Notes: a model not told the origin generated them from the letters alone. A stretch of 64,000 nt of DNA from Peribacillus loiseleuriae (GCF_001183985.1 NZ_LFZW01000001.1:1209812-1273811); one strand, 5' to 3'; shown: positions 51,793 to 60,760, numbered from the stretch's first letter. A program made the numbers and translations.

Positions 51793-53334
51793 ATGAGAAA
51801 AAGAGCATTTTCACTCATTTTGTTTTCGTTCTTACTTATTTACGCCCTACCCGCAGGTGCTGTTTACAAGGAAGAACGAAAATGGCAGGATGAAATCATT
51901 TATTCATTAATGATTGACCGTTTTAATAATGGGGATACAAAAAATGACAAAGATGTGGATGTGAAAGATCCACTTGCTTATCAAGGTGGTGATTTTGCCG
52001 GTATAACAGATAAACTTGACTATATTAAAGATATGGGATTTACAGCAATTATGCTGACACCTGTTTTTGATAATGAGGATGGTGGCTACCATGGGTATTG
52101 GGTCAATGATTTCTATAATACGGATGAGCATTTCGGGACAATGGATGAATTCAAGCAGCTTGTAGCAGAGGCACATAAGCGTGATATGAAAATTATCCTT
52201 GATTTTGTTGTCAATCATGTAGGACCGAACCATCCATGGGTAAACGATCCAGAAAAACAGGATTGGTTCCATGAAAAGAAAGGAATCACAAATTGGAATG
52301 ATCAGAGTGAAGTAGAAACAGGCTGGGTGTATGACTTACCTGATTTAAACCAAGATAACCGAGAAACACGGAAGTATTTATTAGATGCTGCTAAATGGTG
52401 GATTCAAGAAACAGATATTGATGGATATCGGCTAGATACAGTAAAACATGTTGCTAAAGATTTTTGGCGTGATTTTTCTAAAGCGGTTAAAGAAGAGAAG
52501 AAAGATTTTTATTTAATTGGTGAGGTTTGGGTGGAAGACCCCAATATTATTGCCGATTATCAAGATACAGGCATAGATGGCTTCATGGACTTTCCGCAAA
52601 ATTCAAGTATGCGTGATGCTTTTTCTAAACCTGATCAATCATTGAATTTTCTATTCTCTGCACTGGACCGAAATGAAAAAATGTTCACCCATCCTGAATT
52701 GCTTGGGCAGTTTATTGATAACCATGATATGACAAGGTTTACTCATGAAATTGCTGCAAATAAGGAAAATCCGGAAACTCGTTGGAAGCTTGCTCTAACG
52801 TATATGTATACAACACCAGGCATCCCAATCATTTATTATGGTTCAGAAATTGCGATGAATGGTGGAAATGATCCGGATAACAGACGACTTATGGGATTTA
52901 AGGCTGACCCTGTTTTAATGGACTATATTACGAAAATAAGCGAAATAAGGCAAAAGCATCCGGCACTAATGAAGGGTGAACTTGAATTGCTTCATGCTAA
53001 TGATAGTTCGGCAGTTTTTAAACGAACTTTTGAAGATGATACGATTGTTGTCGTGATTAACAATTCATCGAAATCACAAACGATTGACCTAGACGCTGAT
53101 AAATTGGGTAATGATAAAGAATTAAGAGGATTGGTTGAGTATGATTTGGTACGTAATAATGATGGGAAATATTCGATTATTATTGATCGTGAAAAGGCTG
53201 AGATATATACGTTATCAGATAAATCAGGCCTGAATATTCCGTATTTGGTTGTGACGGGAGTTGTCATTTTTGCATTTGTTATTTTCATTGTCTTCATTTT
53301 GAAAAGATCAAAGCGTAATCGATCTTTTCAATAG
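51793..53334 (+). CDS. Membrane-anchored GH13 alpha-amylase
   Basis: 513 residues from ATG 51793. A signal peptide (FSLILFSFLLIYALPAGAVY) and a C-terminal membrane helix followed by Lys/Arg (ILKRSKRNR) place the catalytic domain outside the cell, tethered to the membrane. GH13 regions: DFVVNHVGPNHP, DGYRLDTVKHV (nucleophile Asp), FYLIGEVWVED (acid Glu) and GQFIDNHDMTRF. It should trim starch or maltodextrin into oligosaccharides for the binding protein. The anchor is unusual compared with freely secreted amylases. Confidence 0.9.
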   Translation: MRKRAFSLILFSFLLIYALPAGAVYKEERKWQDEIIYSLMIDRFNNGDTKNDKDVDVKDPLAYQGGDFAGITDKLDYIKDMGFTAIMLTPVFDNEDGGYHGYWVNDFYNTDEHFGTMDEFKQLVAEAHKRDMKIILDFVVNHVGPNHPWVNDPEKQDWFHEKKGITNWNDQSEVETGWVYDLPDLNQDNRETRKYLLDAAKWWIQETDIDGYRLDTVKHVAKDFWRDFSKAVKEEKKDFYLIGEVWVEDPNIIADYQDTGIDGFMDFPQNSSMRDAFSKPDQSLNFLFSALDRNEKMFTHPELLGQFIDNHDMTRFTHEIAANKENPETRWKLALTYMYTTPGIPIIYYGSEIAMNGGNDPDNRRLMGFKADPVLMDYITKISEIRQKHPALMKGELELLHANDSSAVFKRTFEDDTIVVVINNSSKSQTIDLDADKLGNDKELRGLVEYDLVRNNDGKYSIIIDREKAEIYTLSDKSGLNIPYLVVTGVVIFAFVIFIVFILKRSKRNRSFQ

Positions 53335-53408
53335 CAAATAGCAAATTGCCCATTCTCGCATTCTATTTACAGGCCAATCATTAGTACACTCTAAATTGGA
53401 AGTGGTAC

Positions 53409-53560
53409 TTATAGTGCGTGTTCAAAAGGAGGATACAAAGAGCCGAGAAGTTCGAGGAGCAATCGTCTCTAGACCTGCGCGATTTTAACAGAAGGTTATT
53501 CATGAGCGGCGCAGCAATTCGACAGCTATTTTTACCGGACTATTTGAACATCCTTTTATA
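53409..53560 (+). repeat. Dispersed repeat family B, copy 3 (longest)
   Basis: ATAGTGCGTGTTCAAAAGGA, GGATACAAAGAGCCGAGAAG, TTCGAGGAGCAATCGTCTCT, a stretch not in copy 2 (CATGAGCGGCGCAGCAATTC), then TTTTTACCGGACTATTTGAA and CATCC. It lies between the amylase and malL genes, splitting the maltodextrin cassette. Confidence 0.8.
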
Positions 53561-53608
53561 AGAATTCCAACTAAAAAGCCGATACAATAAGAATCGGGAG
53601 GGGATTTA

Positions 53609-55270
53609 ATGAAAAAGCAATGGTGGAAGGAAGCAGTTAGCTATCAGATTTATCCGAGAAGTTTTATGGATAGCAATGGTGATGGTATTGGGGATATCAA
53701 GGGAATTATTTCTAAGCTCGATTATCTTAAAGATCTGGGAATCGATGTAATTTGGATTTGTCCGTTTTTCAAATCCCCCAATGCGGATAATGGCTATGAT
53801 ATTAGTGATTATCAAGATATATCTGGACAATTCGGTACGATGGAGGAATTCGACGAGTTGTTGGCAGAAACGCATGCACGTGGGATGAAATTAATCCTGG
53901 ACTTAGTTATTAATCATACAAGTGATGAGCATCCATGGTTTATCGAATCAAGATCTTCGAAAGATAATCCTAAACGTGATTGGTATATTTGGAAAGAAGG
54001 AAAAGGGGATTTGCCACCAAACAATTGGGAAAGTATCTTCTCTGGAAGTTCGTGGGAATATGATCCTGTAACAGATGAATATTATTTGCATCTTTTCGCA
54101 ACAAAACAGCCAGATTTAAATTGGGAAAATCAAGAGGTTCGTTCAGCTTTGTATGACATGGTAAACTGGTGGCTTGATAAAGGGATTGATGGTTTCCGCG
54201 TTGACGCGATTAGTCATATTAAAAAACGGGAAGGCTTCCCTGATATGTTTAATCCATATGGCCTTAATTATGTACCTGCATTTGAGATGCATACAAACCA
54301 AGAAGGGATTCAAGATTATCTCAAAGAATTAAAAGAAGATACCTTTGCGAAATACGATATTATGACTGTTGGAGAAGCGAATGGGGTCGGAATTCATCAG
54401 GCAGATGATTGGGTCGGTGAACAAAATGGCAAGTTCGATATGATTTTTCAATTTGAGCATCTTGGTCTTTGGCGAAAAGGGATTGAAAAAGATGTTGATG
54501 TTGTCAAGCTGAAGGAAACTCTTTCAAAATGGCAAACAAATTTACATGAAAAGGGCTGGAATGCTTTGTTCTGGGAAAATCATGATCAGCCCAGAAGCGT
54601 GTCAAGTTGGGGAAATGATAAGGAATATTGGAAGGAAAGTGCGAAAATGCTCGCAGCTTGTTATTTCTTCATGCAAGGAACTCCATTCATTTACCAAGGG
54701 CAGGAAATTGGCATGACAAATGTCCAATTTGAATCGATTCAGGATTATGATGATGTAGGTATGATTAATTTTTATAATATTGAAGTGGCTAAAGGCACTC
54801 CACATGATCACGTGATGGAAGTAATCTGGAACAGTGGAAGAGATAACTCAAGAACGCCGATGCAATGGAGTGATCGTGAAAATGCTGGATTTACGGATGG
54901 AACTGCTTGGATGAAAGTAAATCCGAACTATGAAACGATAAATGTTGAACAACAGAAAAAAGATTCCGATTCGATTTATCATTTTTATAAAAAAATGATC
55001 CAGCTTAGAAAGAAGCATGAAGTGTTTGTGTATGGCGAGTATAGGCTACTTCTTAAGGAACACCCTGCTGTATACGCATATACCAGAACGCTAGAAAATC
55101 AATCGGCGGTTGTGCTTAGCAATTTCAAAAATACAGAACAAGTAGTCAGCTTACCTGAAATTAAAGCGGAAGCAACGCAACTCCTGCTAGGGAATTATTC
55201 GGATGGTGATGGAGGGCTTGCGAAAGAGATTATCCTTCGTCCTTATGAAACAAGAGTATACTTGTATTAA
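53609..55270 (+). CDS. malL: Alpha-glucosidase / oligo-1,6-glucosidase (MalL type)
   Basis: 553 residues, cytoplasmic GH13 subfamily 31. Regions: SYQIYPRSFMDSNGDGIGDI, DLVINHTSDEHPWF, GIDGFRVDAISHIKK (nucleophile Asp), MTVGEANGVG (acid Glu) and ALFWENHDQPRSVSSWG. The GVG after the acid Glu and HTSDEHPWF are typical of oligo-1,6-glucosidases and sucrase-isomaltase-type enzymes. It splits imported malto- or isomalto-oligosaccharides into glucose. GGGAGGGG precedes the ATG. Confidence 0.93.
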   Translation: MKKQWWKEAVSYQIYPRSFMDSNGDGIGDIKGIISKLDYLKDLGIDVIWICPFFKSPNADNGYDISDYQDISGQFGTMEEFDELLAETHARGMKLILDLVINHTSDEHPWFIESRSSKDNPKRDWYIWKEGKGDLPPNNWESIFSGSSWEYDPVTDEYYLHLFATKQPDLNWENQEVRSALYDMVNWWLDKGIDGFRVDAISHIKKREGFPDMFNPYGLNYVPAFEMHTNQEGIQDYLKELKEDTFAKYDIMTVGEANGVGIHQADDWVGEQNGKFDMIFQFEHLGLWRKGIEKDVDVVKLKETLSKWQTNLHEKGWNALFWENHDQPRSVSSWGNDKEYWKESAKMLAACYFFMQGTPFIYQGQEIGMTNVQFESIQDYDDVGMINFYNIEVAKGTPHDHVMEVIWNSGRDNSRTPMQWSDRENAGFTDGTAWMKVNPNYETINVEQQKKDSDSIYHFYKKMIQLRKKHEVFVYGEYRLLLKEHPAVYAYTRTLENQSAVVLSNFKNTEQVVSLPEIKAEATQLLLGNYSDGDGGLAKEIILRPYETRVYLY

Positions 55271-55278
55271 AAGAAACG

Positions 55279-55317
55279 GCGGAGCCGATTAGTATGCATC
55301 GCTCCGCTTATTTTTTC
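55279..55317 (+). terminator. Terminator of malL
   Basis: GCGGAGC (55279-55285) pairs with GCTCCGC (55301-55307), then TTATTTTTTCG. Confidence 0.8.
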
Positions 55318-55395
55318 GATAAAAAATAGAAATAATGTAGATTCAAGGTGTATGATAGATACATAATTTTTTTTGGTTCAGTACAACAATATGGA

Positions 55396-55409
55396 TGTAA
55401 GCGCTTATA
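55396..55409. promoter_or_regulatory. cre/LacI-type operator before the regulator gene
   Basis: TGTAAGCGCTTATA, nearly palindromic, fits cre (TGWAANCGNTNWCA) with one mismatch. It lies 16 bases before the regulator ATG, suited to autorepression or CcpA control. Confidence 0.65.
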
Positions 55410-55425
55410 TAGGAGTGGATGAATC

Positions 55426-56460
55426 ATGGCAATTACAATAAAAGACGTTGCAAAATTGGCGAGTGTTGCTCCCTCGACTGTTTCGCGTGTCATCGCAAAT
55501 AATCCTCGAATAAGCGAGAAAACAAAGGTTCGCGTCCGAGAAGCCATGGTAGAGTTAGGGTACCATCCAAATTTTATTGCACGAAGTCTTGCTAGTCAAT
55601 CTACTCAAGTTATTGGTCTAGTATTGCCGAGCTCATCCGATGTATTTTTTCAAAATCCATTTTTTTCAACGGTCCTTCGCGGATTAAGTGAAGGAGCTCA
55701 TGAAAAGCAATATGCATTGCAAATGAGTACTGGAAAAACGGAAGAACAAATTTATCAGGATGTTGTCAACATGGTTCAAGGAGGGAGGGTAGATGGCATT
55801 ATACTGCTTTATTCTCGAATAGATGATGAAATTTTAAAATATTTGCGTGATCGTCAATTTCCGTTTGTCGTCATTGGCAGACCATGCGAGTGGGAAGAAG
55901 AAATTACTCATGTGGATAATGATAATTACCGGGCTTCAAGGGAAGCAACGGAATATTTAATAAGACTAGGCCACGATAAAATTAGTTTTATCGGAGGAAA
56001 CAAAAACCTAGTTATGACAATGGAGCGCCTGCAAGGATATCAAGAGGCTCTGAAAGGAGCAGGAATTCCAATTGTTCCTGAATATGTTAGACATGATGAA
56101 TTCTTGCTTGAACGTGGCCAAGAGGCGATACAGGGATTACTATTGCTGGAAACCCCACCAACCGCACTACTTGTAACAGATGAGTTGATGGCAATAGGTG
56201 TCGTTAACACGTTAACGAAACTAGAAGTAGCCGTACCAGAGAATATGTCCATAGTTAGTTTTAATAATGTCTTTTTTTCAGAATTAGCTAGACCGCAATT
56301 GACGTCAATTGATATTAATATTTTTGACTTAGGCTACCAGGCCGCGAAAAGTTTGATACAAATGCTTTTAAATCCTAAAGAACCAGTGAAGCGAATTATC
56401 GTTCCTCATCAGCTGATTGAACGGGTTTCCTGTACGAATGTACAAAGCCTAAAAAAATAA
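55426..56460 (+). CDS. malR: LacI-family maltose regulator (MalR type)
   Basis: 344 residues. LacI-type helix-turn-helix: ITIKDVAKLASVAPSTVSRV then IANNPRISEKTKVRVREAM. The periplasmic-binding-like effector domain follows (IGLVLPSSSDVFFQNPFFST, HVDNDNYRASREATEYLIRL, VSFNNVFFSELARPQLTSID). FFxNPFF is typical of maltose-operon regulators. It likely represses the mdx/mal genes in the absence of maltodextrin through the palindromes at 47900 and 49498. Confidence 0.88.
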   Translation: MAITIKDVAKLASVAPSTVSRVIANNPRISEKTKVRVREAMVELGYHPNFIARSLASQSTQVIGLVLPSSSDVFFQNPFFSTVLRGLSEGAHEKQYALQMSTGKTEEQIYQDVVNMVQGGRVDGIILLYSRIDDEILKYLRDRQFPFVVIGRPCEWEEEITHVDNDNYRASREATEYLIRLGHDKISFIGGNKNLVMTMERLQGYQEALKGAGIPIVPEYVRHDEFLLERGQEAIQGLLLLETPPTALLVTDELMAIGVVNTLTKLEVAVPENMSIVSFNNVFFSELARPQLTSIDINIFDLGYQAAKSLIQMLLNPKEPVKRIIVPHQLIERVSCTNVQSLKK

Positions 56461-56574
56461 ACGGGGTGTCTCAAGTCAGACATCGTAACAATTACATACA
56501 AGATAAGGTTAGTGTAAAAACACAATGGACTGTATGTTAAAACGACGTCAGAACGTTTGAGACATCCCTTTTAT
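56461..56574 (+). repeat. Palindromic repeat family A, copy 10 (diverged)
   Basis: ACGGGGTGTCTCAAGTCAGA ... ACATACA ... TGTATGT ... GTCAGAACGTTTGAGACATC with CCTTTT. The outer stem GGGTGTCTCAA/TTGAGACATCCC and the ACATACA/TGTATGT pair remain; the middle has drifted. It lies between convergent malR and the SDR gene and would terminate both. Confidence 0.65.
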
Positions 56575-57438
56575 TCATCCATTTATGACAGTTCCGCCAT
56601 TTACATGTATCGTTTGCCCACTAATATAGCTTGCCTCATCACTTGCTAAAAACACGTAGGCACCTGCAAGTTCTTTAGGTTGACCAGCTCTGCCCATTGG
56701 GGTGTCCGCTCCAAATTTGGCGACATCTTTTTCATTGAATGATGCAGGAATTAAAGGTGTCCAAATCGGACCTGGAGCCACATTATTGACACGAATTCCA
56801 TCTTTCGAAATGGAATTGGAAAGAGCTCGAGTAAAGGAAACAATCGCCCCTTTTGTAGAAGAGTAATCGATTAATTTGGGATTTCCTTCATACGCTGTGA
56901 TGGAAGCTGTATTAATAATGCTGCTACCTTTCTTTAAATGTGGCAATGCCGCTTTTGTTAGATGGAACATAGAGAAGATATTCGTTTTGAACGTTTTCTC
57001 AAGCTGCTCAGATGTAATATCAAGGAAGTTTTCCTGGACATGCTGCTCCCCAGCATTATTAACGAGAATATCTAAAGCACCAAACTTTCCAATTGTTTGA
57101 TCTACGACTTCTTTACAAAAAGATTCATCCCCTATATCCCCTGAAAGTAGAAGACATTTTTGACCTTCTTTTTCGACAAGTTCCTTTGTTGTTTCTGCAT
57201 CACTTTGCTCATCTAGATAAACAATCACGACATTTGCGCCTTCTTTTGCATAGTAAATCGCGACTGATTTACCAATTCCACTATCACCACCTGTAATAAT
57301 CGCTGTTTTTCCTTGTAATTTACCGCTTCCTTGATACTTTGAACAGACGGAATCTGGTTTTGGATGCATTTCTGATTCAACCCCAGGTTGATGATTCTGA
57401 TGCTGTGGTGGAAATGTTTGCTTGTCCTTGTTTTCCAT
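56575..57438 (-). CDS. Short-chain dehydrogenase/reductase (YhxC/YdaD-like)
   Basis: 287 residues from ATG 57438 (GGAGGG upstream). A 45-residue polar N-terminal tail (PPQHQNHQPGVESEMHPKP) precedes the Rossmann fold: TGGDSGIGKSVA cofactor motif, NNAGEQHVQENF, catalytic Ser in NTASITAYEGNP, and YSSTKGAIVSF (Tyr/Lys). N-terminally extended SDRs of this kind are general-stress proteins in Bacillus. The substrate is unknown. Confidence 0.88.
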   Translation of the reverse strand: MENKDKQTFPPQHQNHQPGVESEMHPKPDSVCSKYQGSGKLQGKTAIITGGDSGIGKSVAIYYAKEGANVVIVYLDEQSDAETTKELVEKEGQKCLLLSGDIGDESFCKEVVDQTIGKFGALDILVNNAGEQHVQENFLDITSEQLEKTFKTNIFSMFHLTKAALPHLKKGSSIINTASITAYEGNPKLIDYSSTKGAIVSFTRALSNSISKDGIRVNNVAPGPIWTPLIPASFNEKDVAKFGADTPMGRAGQPKELAGAYVFLASDEASYISGQTIHVNGGTVING

Positions 57439-57559
57439 ATAGAACCCTCCTATTTCGTAATGATCTACATCATTCATATTCCTTCGAATTGAAAAATAAA
57501 AACGTGGGAAAATATGGGACAAGCATAAAAGTGAGGTAGGGAAGGCTTACGAGGAAATA

Positions 57560-57684
57560 AAGAGAAAAGTGCCAAAAAAAGGGGGGCAGAATCGACATCT
57601 ACGATATATCATTTAGGTAACGTGTAAATGATACGATAAACCGTGTATAGGTGTGAAAACTTATCCTTTTGGGACGTACTCTTA
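57560..57684 (+). repeat. Palindromic repeat family A, copy 11 (diverged)
   Basis: AGAGAAAAGTGCCAAAAAAA, GGGGGGCAGAATCGACATCT, ACGATATATCATTTAGG, centre AACGTGTAAATGATAC, ATAAACCGTGTATAGGTGTG, then TTATCCTTTTGGGACGTACT. The arm G/C pairs are eroded, so the stem is weaker. It lies upstream of the SDR gene. Confidence 0.7.
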
Positions 57685-57760
57685 TTATTCTGCTTTGTTA
57701 AAAGCGCACATTTTTTCTTTAATTACAGTCATTCTAAGAACTACCGCTTATCTAAGAAAA

Positions 57761-57807
57761 AAGAAGCTTAGGAAGTTAAAATACGGACTTCCTAGGCTTC
57801 TTTTTCA
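57761..57807. terminator. Bidirectional terminator after yajQ
   Basis: AAGAAGCTTAGGAAGT (57761-57776) pairs with ACTTCCTAGGCTTCTT (57787-57802), 16 bp with one mismatch, with A/T runs on both sides. It serves yajQ on the minus strand. Confidence 0.85.
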
Positions 57808-57809
57808 CA

Positions 57810-58301
57810 TTAGCGATAATTCATAAATTGCACGTCAATCGACAAGTCTGCGCCACGTATGGCAGAGATAATGCCTTGCAGATCGTCGCGGTTCTTTCCG
57901 GTTACGCGGATTTGATCATCTTGAATTTGGCTTTTAACTTTAAGGCCACTATTTTTAATAATGGTATTAATTTTCTTGGCCTGTTCTTTATCAATCCCTT
58001 GGATTAGCTTTGCACGCTGGCGGACGGTACCACCTGAAGCCCCTTCGATTTTGCCGTAATCCAGGTTTTTGATGGGGACATTACGTTTTACCAATTTGCT
58101 GATCAATACGTCTTTTAGTTGATCAAGCTTGTATTCGTCATCAGAAACTAGAACAAGGTCTTCTTTGTCGAGTGTAATCGTGCTAGTGCTTCCTTTAAAA
58201 TCATAGCGGGTTTGAATTTCTTTCATTGCCATTGTTACAGCATTTGTTACTTCTGAAAAATCAACTTGTGAAACAATATCAAATGAACTATCTTTAGCCA
58301 T
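57810..58301 (-). CDS. yitK: YajQ-family nucleotide-binding protein (YitK)
   Basis: 163 residues: [60 protein letters not shown] and [20 protein letters not shown] match UPF0234/YajQ throughout. Some YajQ proteins bind cyclic di-GMP or RNA; the role in Bacillus is not settled. TGGAGGT precedes the ATG. Confidence 0.93.
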   Translation of the reverse strand: MAKDSSFDIVSQVDFSEVTNAVTMAMKEIQTRYDFKGSTSTITLDKEDLVLVSDDEYKLDQLKDVLISKLVKRNVPIKNLDYGKIEGASGGTVRQRAKLIQGIDKEQAKKINTIIKNSGLKVKSQIQDDQIRVTGKNRDDLQGIISAIRGADLSIDVQFMNYR

Positions 58302-58405
58302 TTTCTACCTCCAGAGTACATTATTTCTACTATTATAGTGAATGTGACGATGTAACACAACTAAAAGTGCATGCTAAGTAGGTGAGTTACGTAGCTAAAA
58401 TCATA

Positions 58406-59275
58406 TTAGGACGATGTTTCTGGTAACTTATTTAGGAAAAATAATGCAACTGTTCCTGGTCCGGCATGTGAGCCAATAACTGCACCTATCGAATTAATCA
58501 CAAAACTATCTGTCCCAAATTCGTCATGAATAGCTTGCTTCCATTCGAGCGCTGTCTCTTCATTATCGGCATGGCTGATTGCGATGGTTTGATTGTCTAA
58601 ATTTGCGCCGCGTTCATGCATAATTTCAATGACCCGTTTCAATAATTTTTTCTTGCCACGGATTTTTTCAAGGGGAATCAGCTTACCATCTTCAACATGA
58701 AGAAGCGGCTTAATATTTAAAAGGCCACCGACTATCGCAGAGGCTTTTGAAATCCGCCCGCCGCGTGCAAGGTACTCAAGATTGTCGACTGTGAATAAAT
58801 GTTCCATATGTTGGGCTTGGAAAGTGATAATCTCTACTAATTCATCCTTTGAAGCGCCATTGCTAGCAGCATTGACCGCAGATTTAACGACAAGTCCATA
58901 CCCAAGAGAGGCACATTTTGTATCGATTATTTCTAAATCAAAATTAGGAAACTCTTCCTTTACTTGATTTCGGGCCATTACAGCTGTTTGATATGTACCT
59001 GATAATTCAGATGAAAAAGCTATATATATCCCTTGCTTCTTCTCTTTAGCCAACTCCGTAAATATTTCAAACAAATCTTCGGGAGAAGCTTGAGCAGTTT
59101 TAGGAGATTGTCCGTTACGCATGGCCTCATAGACTTCATTGGGCTCGATCGTTTGTAGATCTTGATAATTTTGTCCGTCAAGCAAAACTTGTAACGGTAT
59201 AAAACGAAGCTTGTTTTCTTTATAGTAAGACAGAGGCAAATCGCTTGCACTGTCAGCTAGGATGGTAATTGTCAT
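58406..59275 (-). CDS. yitS: DegV-family fatty-acid-binding protein (YitS)
   Basis: 289 residues. DegV landmarks: ILADSASDLPLSYYKENKLR, AQASPEDLFEIF, YIAFSSELSGTYQTA, LARGGRISKASAIVGGLLNI and HAGPGTVALFF. DegV/FakB proteins hold a fatty acid for phosphorylation by FakA. No kinase gene is nearby. Its place before yitT fits B. subtilis yitS. AGGTG precedes the ATG. Confidence 0.92.
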   Translation of the reverse strand: MTITILADSASDLPLSYYKENKLRFIPLQVLLDGQNYQDLQTIEPNEVYEAMRNGQSPKTAQASPEDLFEIFTELAKEKKQGIYIAFSSELSGTYQTAVMARNQVKEEFPNFDLEIIDTKCASLGYGLVVKSAVNAASNGASKDELVEIITFQAQHMEHLFTVDNLEYLARGGRISKASAIVGGLLNIKPLLHVEDGKLIPLEKIRGKKKLLKRVIEIMHERGANLDNQTIAISHADNEETALEWKQAIHDEFGTDSFVINSIGAVIGSHAGPGTVALFFLNKLPETSS

Positions 59276-59412
59276 GATAACACCTGCTTTCTAAACTTGA
59301 ATATATATGACTAATAATAGTGTAGCATGGCAAAGAAAAAAAACAATCCAATAGAGCATGGAATAACTGCTAATGGGTAGTTGGATACTATAGCTAAGAT
59401 TGGAGGGAGAAT

Positions 59413-60255
59413 ATGTATCTTTTAGAAGGTAAGAAAATCATGATTGTTATTATCGGTGCGCTTTTTAATGCGGTAGCCATGAATTTGTTCCTTATTCCTG
59501 CCAACATTTATTCAAGCGGGTTTACTGGAGTTGCTCAATTAATCTCCACATTACTTGCAACATACGCACCATTTACGATTTCAACAGGAATTATTTTATT
59601 TATCTTAAACGTTCCGATTACCATTATTGCTTGGAAAAAAGTCGGACGATCATTTACTGTATACAGTTTTTTTAGTGTCGTATTAATGACTGTATTTATG
59701 GAGGTGATACCCGTTTACAAAATGTCGCCTGATATTTTATTAAATGCAGTATTTGGTGGAGTTATAGCGGCTGTTGGGGTTGGAATAACTCTGAAATATG
59801 GGGCATCGACTGGAGGAATGGATATTATCGCAATGCTTCTTTCCCGTGTAAAGGATAAGCCGGTAGGTACATACTTGTTTTTACTAAATGGGGTCATTAT
59901 CGTGACTGCTGGAGCAATTTATGGACCTGAAAAGGCGCTTTATACATTAGTCACCCTCTATACATCAACAAGAGTCATTGATGCCATTCATACACGTCAT
60001 GAAAAGCTTACAGCGATGATTATAACGAAGAAGGGAGATGTGCTTAGGCGTGCAATTCACTCAAAACTTGTCCGCGGCATAACCACAGTCCCGGTAAAAG
60101 GGGGGTATACAAATGAAAACAAAGAGATGCTATTAATCGTGGTTACTCGGTATGAGCAATATGATTTAGAAAAAATTATCAATGAAGTGGATCCCCATGC
60201 GTTTACGAATATTCTTCAGACAACGGGAATAGTAGGCTTGTTTCGAAAGGAGTAA
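59413..60255 (+). CDS. yitT: YitT-family membrane protein, copy 2
   Basis: 280 residues. Five or six N-terminal membrane helices (IMIVIIGALFNAVAMNLFLI), the GASTGGMDIIAMLLSRVKDK motif and a C-terminal DUF2179 domain (LTAMIITKKGDVLRRAIHSK). Divergent from yitS as in B. subtilis. Paralogue at 28029-28841. GGAGGGAG precedes the ATG. Repeat A copy 12 begins at its stop codon. Confidence 0.92.
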   Translation: MYLLEGKKIMIVIIGALFNAVAMNLFLIPANIYSSGFTGVAQLISTLLATYAPFTISTGIILFILNVPITIIAWKKVGRSFTVYSFFSVVLMTVFMEVIPVYKMSPDILLNAVFGGVIAAVGVGITLKYGASTGGMDIIAMLLSRVKDKPVGTYLFLLNGVIIVTAGAIYGPEKALYTLVTLYTSTRVIDAIHTRHEKLTAMIITKKGDVLRRAIHSKLVRGITTVPVKGGYTNENKEMLLIVVTRYEQYDLEKIINEVDPHAFTNILQTTGIVGLFRKE

Positions 60256-60352
60256 AAAAAGAGTCAGACCCCACAACTCCTTTATGCAGTTCAATTAAGG
60301 TGTGTGTAACATGATGAACTGTATATAGAGTGTGGTGTCAGACTCTTTTAGG
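60256..60352 (-). repeat. Palindromic repeat family A, copy 12
   Basis: AAAGAGTCAGACCCCACAAC, inner CAGTTCA matched by TGAACTG, then GTGTGGTGTCAGACTCTTTT. The outer pair GAGTC/GACTC replaces GGGTC/GACCC on both arms. It abuts the yitT stop and would also serve the convergent small genes. Confidence 0.85.
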
Positions 60353-60428
60353 GTTTAATATAAGCAAAAAATCTCAGACTTAGATTTGGCATCTAGTTCT
60401 TCTGCGCTTATGGACACTTGCGCTTTGC

Positions 60429-60608
60429 TTATTTTGACTCTAACTTATTCTGGAGCTCTCTCAACTGTACTTGTTCTGCTTCAGTCGAATTGGCGTAGGC
60501 AGAAGAGAGTGCATTTTTGGCGATCTCCATTGTTTGCTCTTGGTCATGATCTTCACTCACTGCTTCTTCGACAAATTTTCTAGCTTGCTGAAATAGTTTG
60601 TTTGCCAT
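60429..60608 (-). CDS. DUF3813-type small protein (59 aa)
   Basis: MANKLFQQARKFVEEAVSED then HDQEQTMEIAKNALSSAYAN, a charged helical protein resembling DUF3813 family members found near yitU in Bacillaceae. Its ATG overlaps the stop of the upstream gene (TAATG), so the two are translationally coupled. Function unknown. Confidence 0.6.
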   Translation of the reverse strand: MANKLFQQARKFVEEAVSEDHDQEQTMEIAKNALSSAYANSTEAEQVQLRELQNKLESK

Positions 60609-60760
60609 TATAATCCACCATAGCTTTGTTCAGACATAAGTTGAGTTCTTTTTTCTTCAGCTTCAGCGTACGTAGAATGATAAGGTATCCGTTCAGCGTG
60701 CTGCGAGACTGTATTCTTCCCTTGCTGTACAAAACGTTTGGATTTACTACTTTTACCCAT
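60608..60760 (-). CDS. Small basic protein (50 aa), unknown
   Basis: MGKSSKSKRFVQQGKNTVSQ, HAERIPYHSTYAEAEEKRTQ, LMSEQSYGGL. ACGGAGGCG precedes the ATG. A basic head and acidic middle, no hydrophobic segment; size and composition recall small spore proteins, but I recognise no family. It is coupled by TAATG to the following gene. Confidence 0.55.
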   Translation of the reverse strand: MGKSSKSKRFVQQGKNTVSQHAERIPYHSTYAEAEEKRTQLMSEQSYGGL

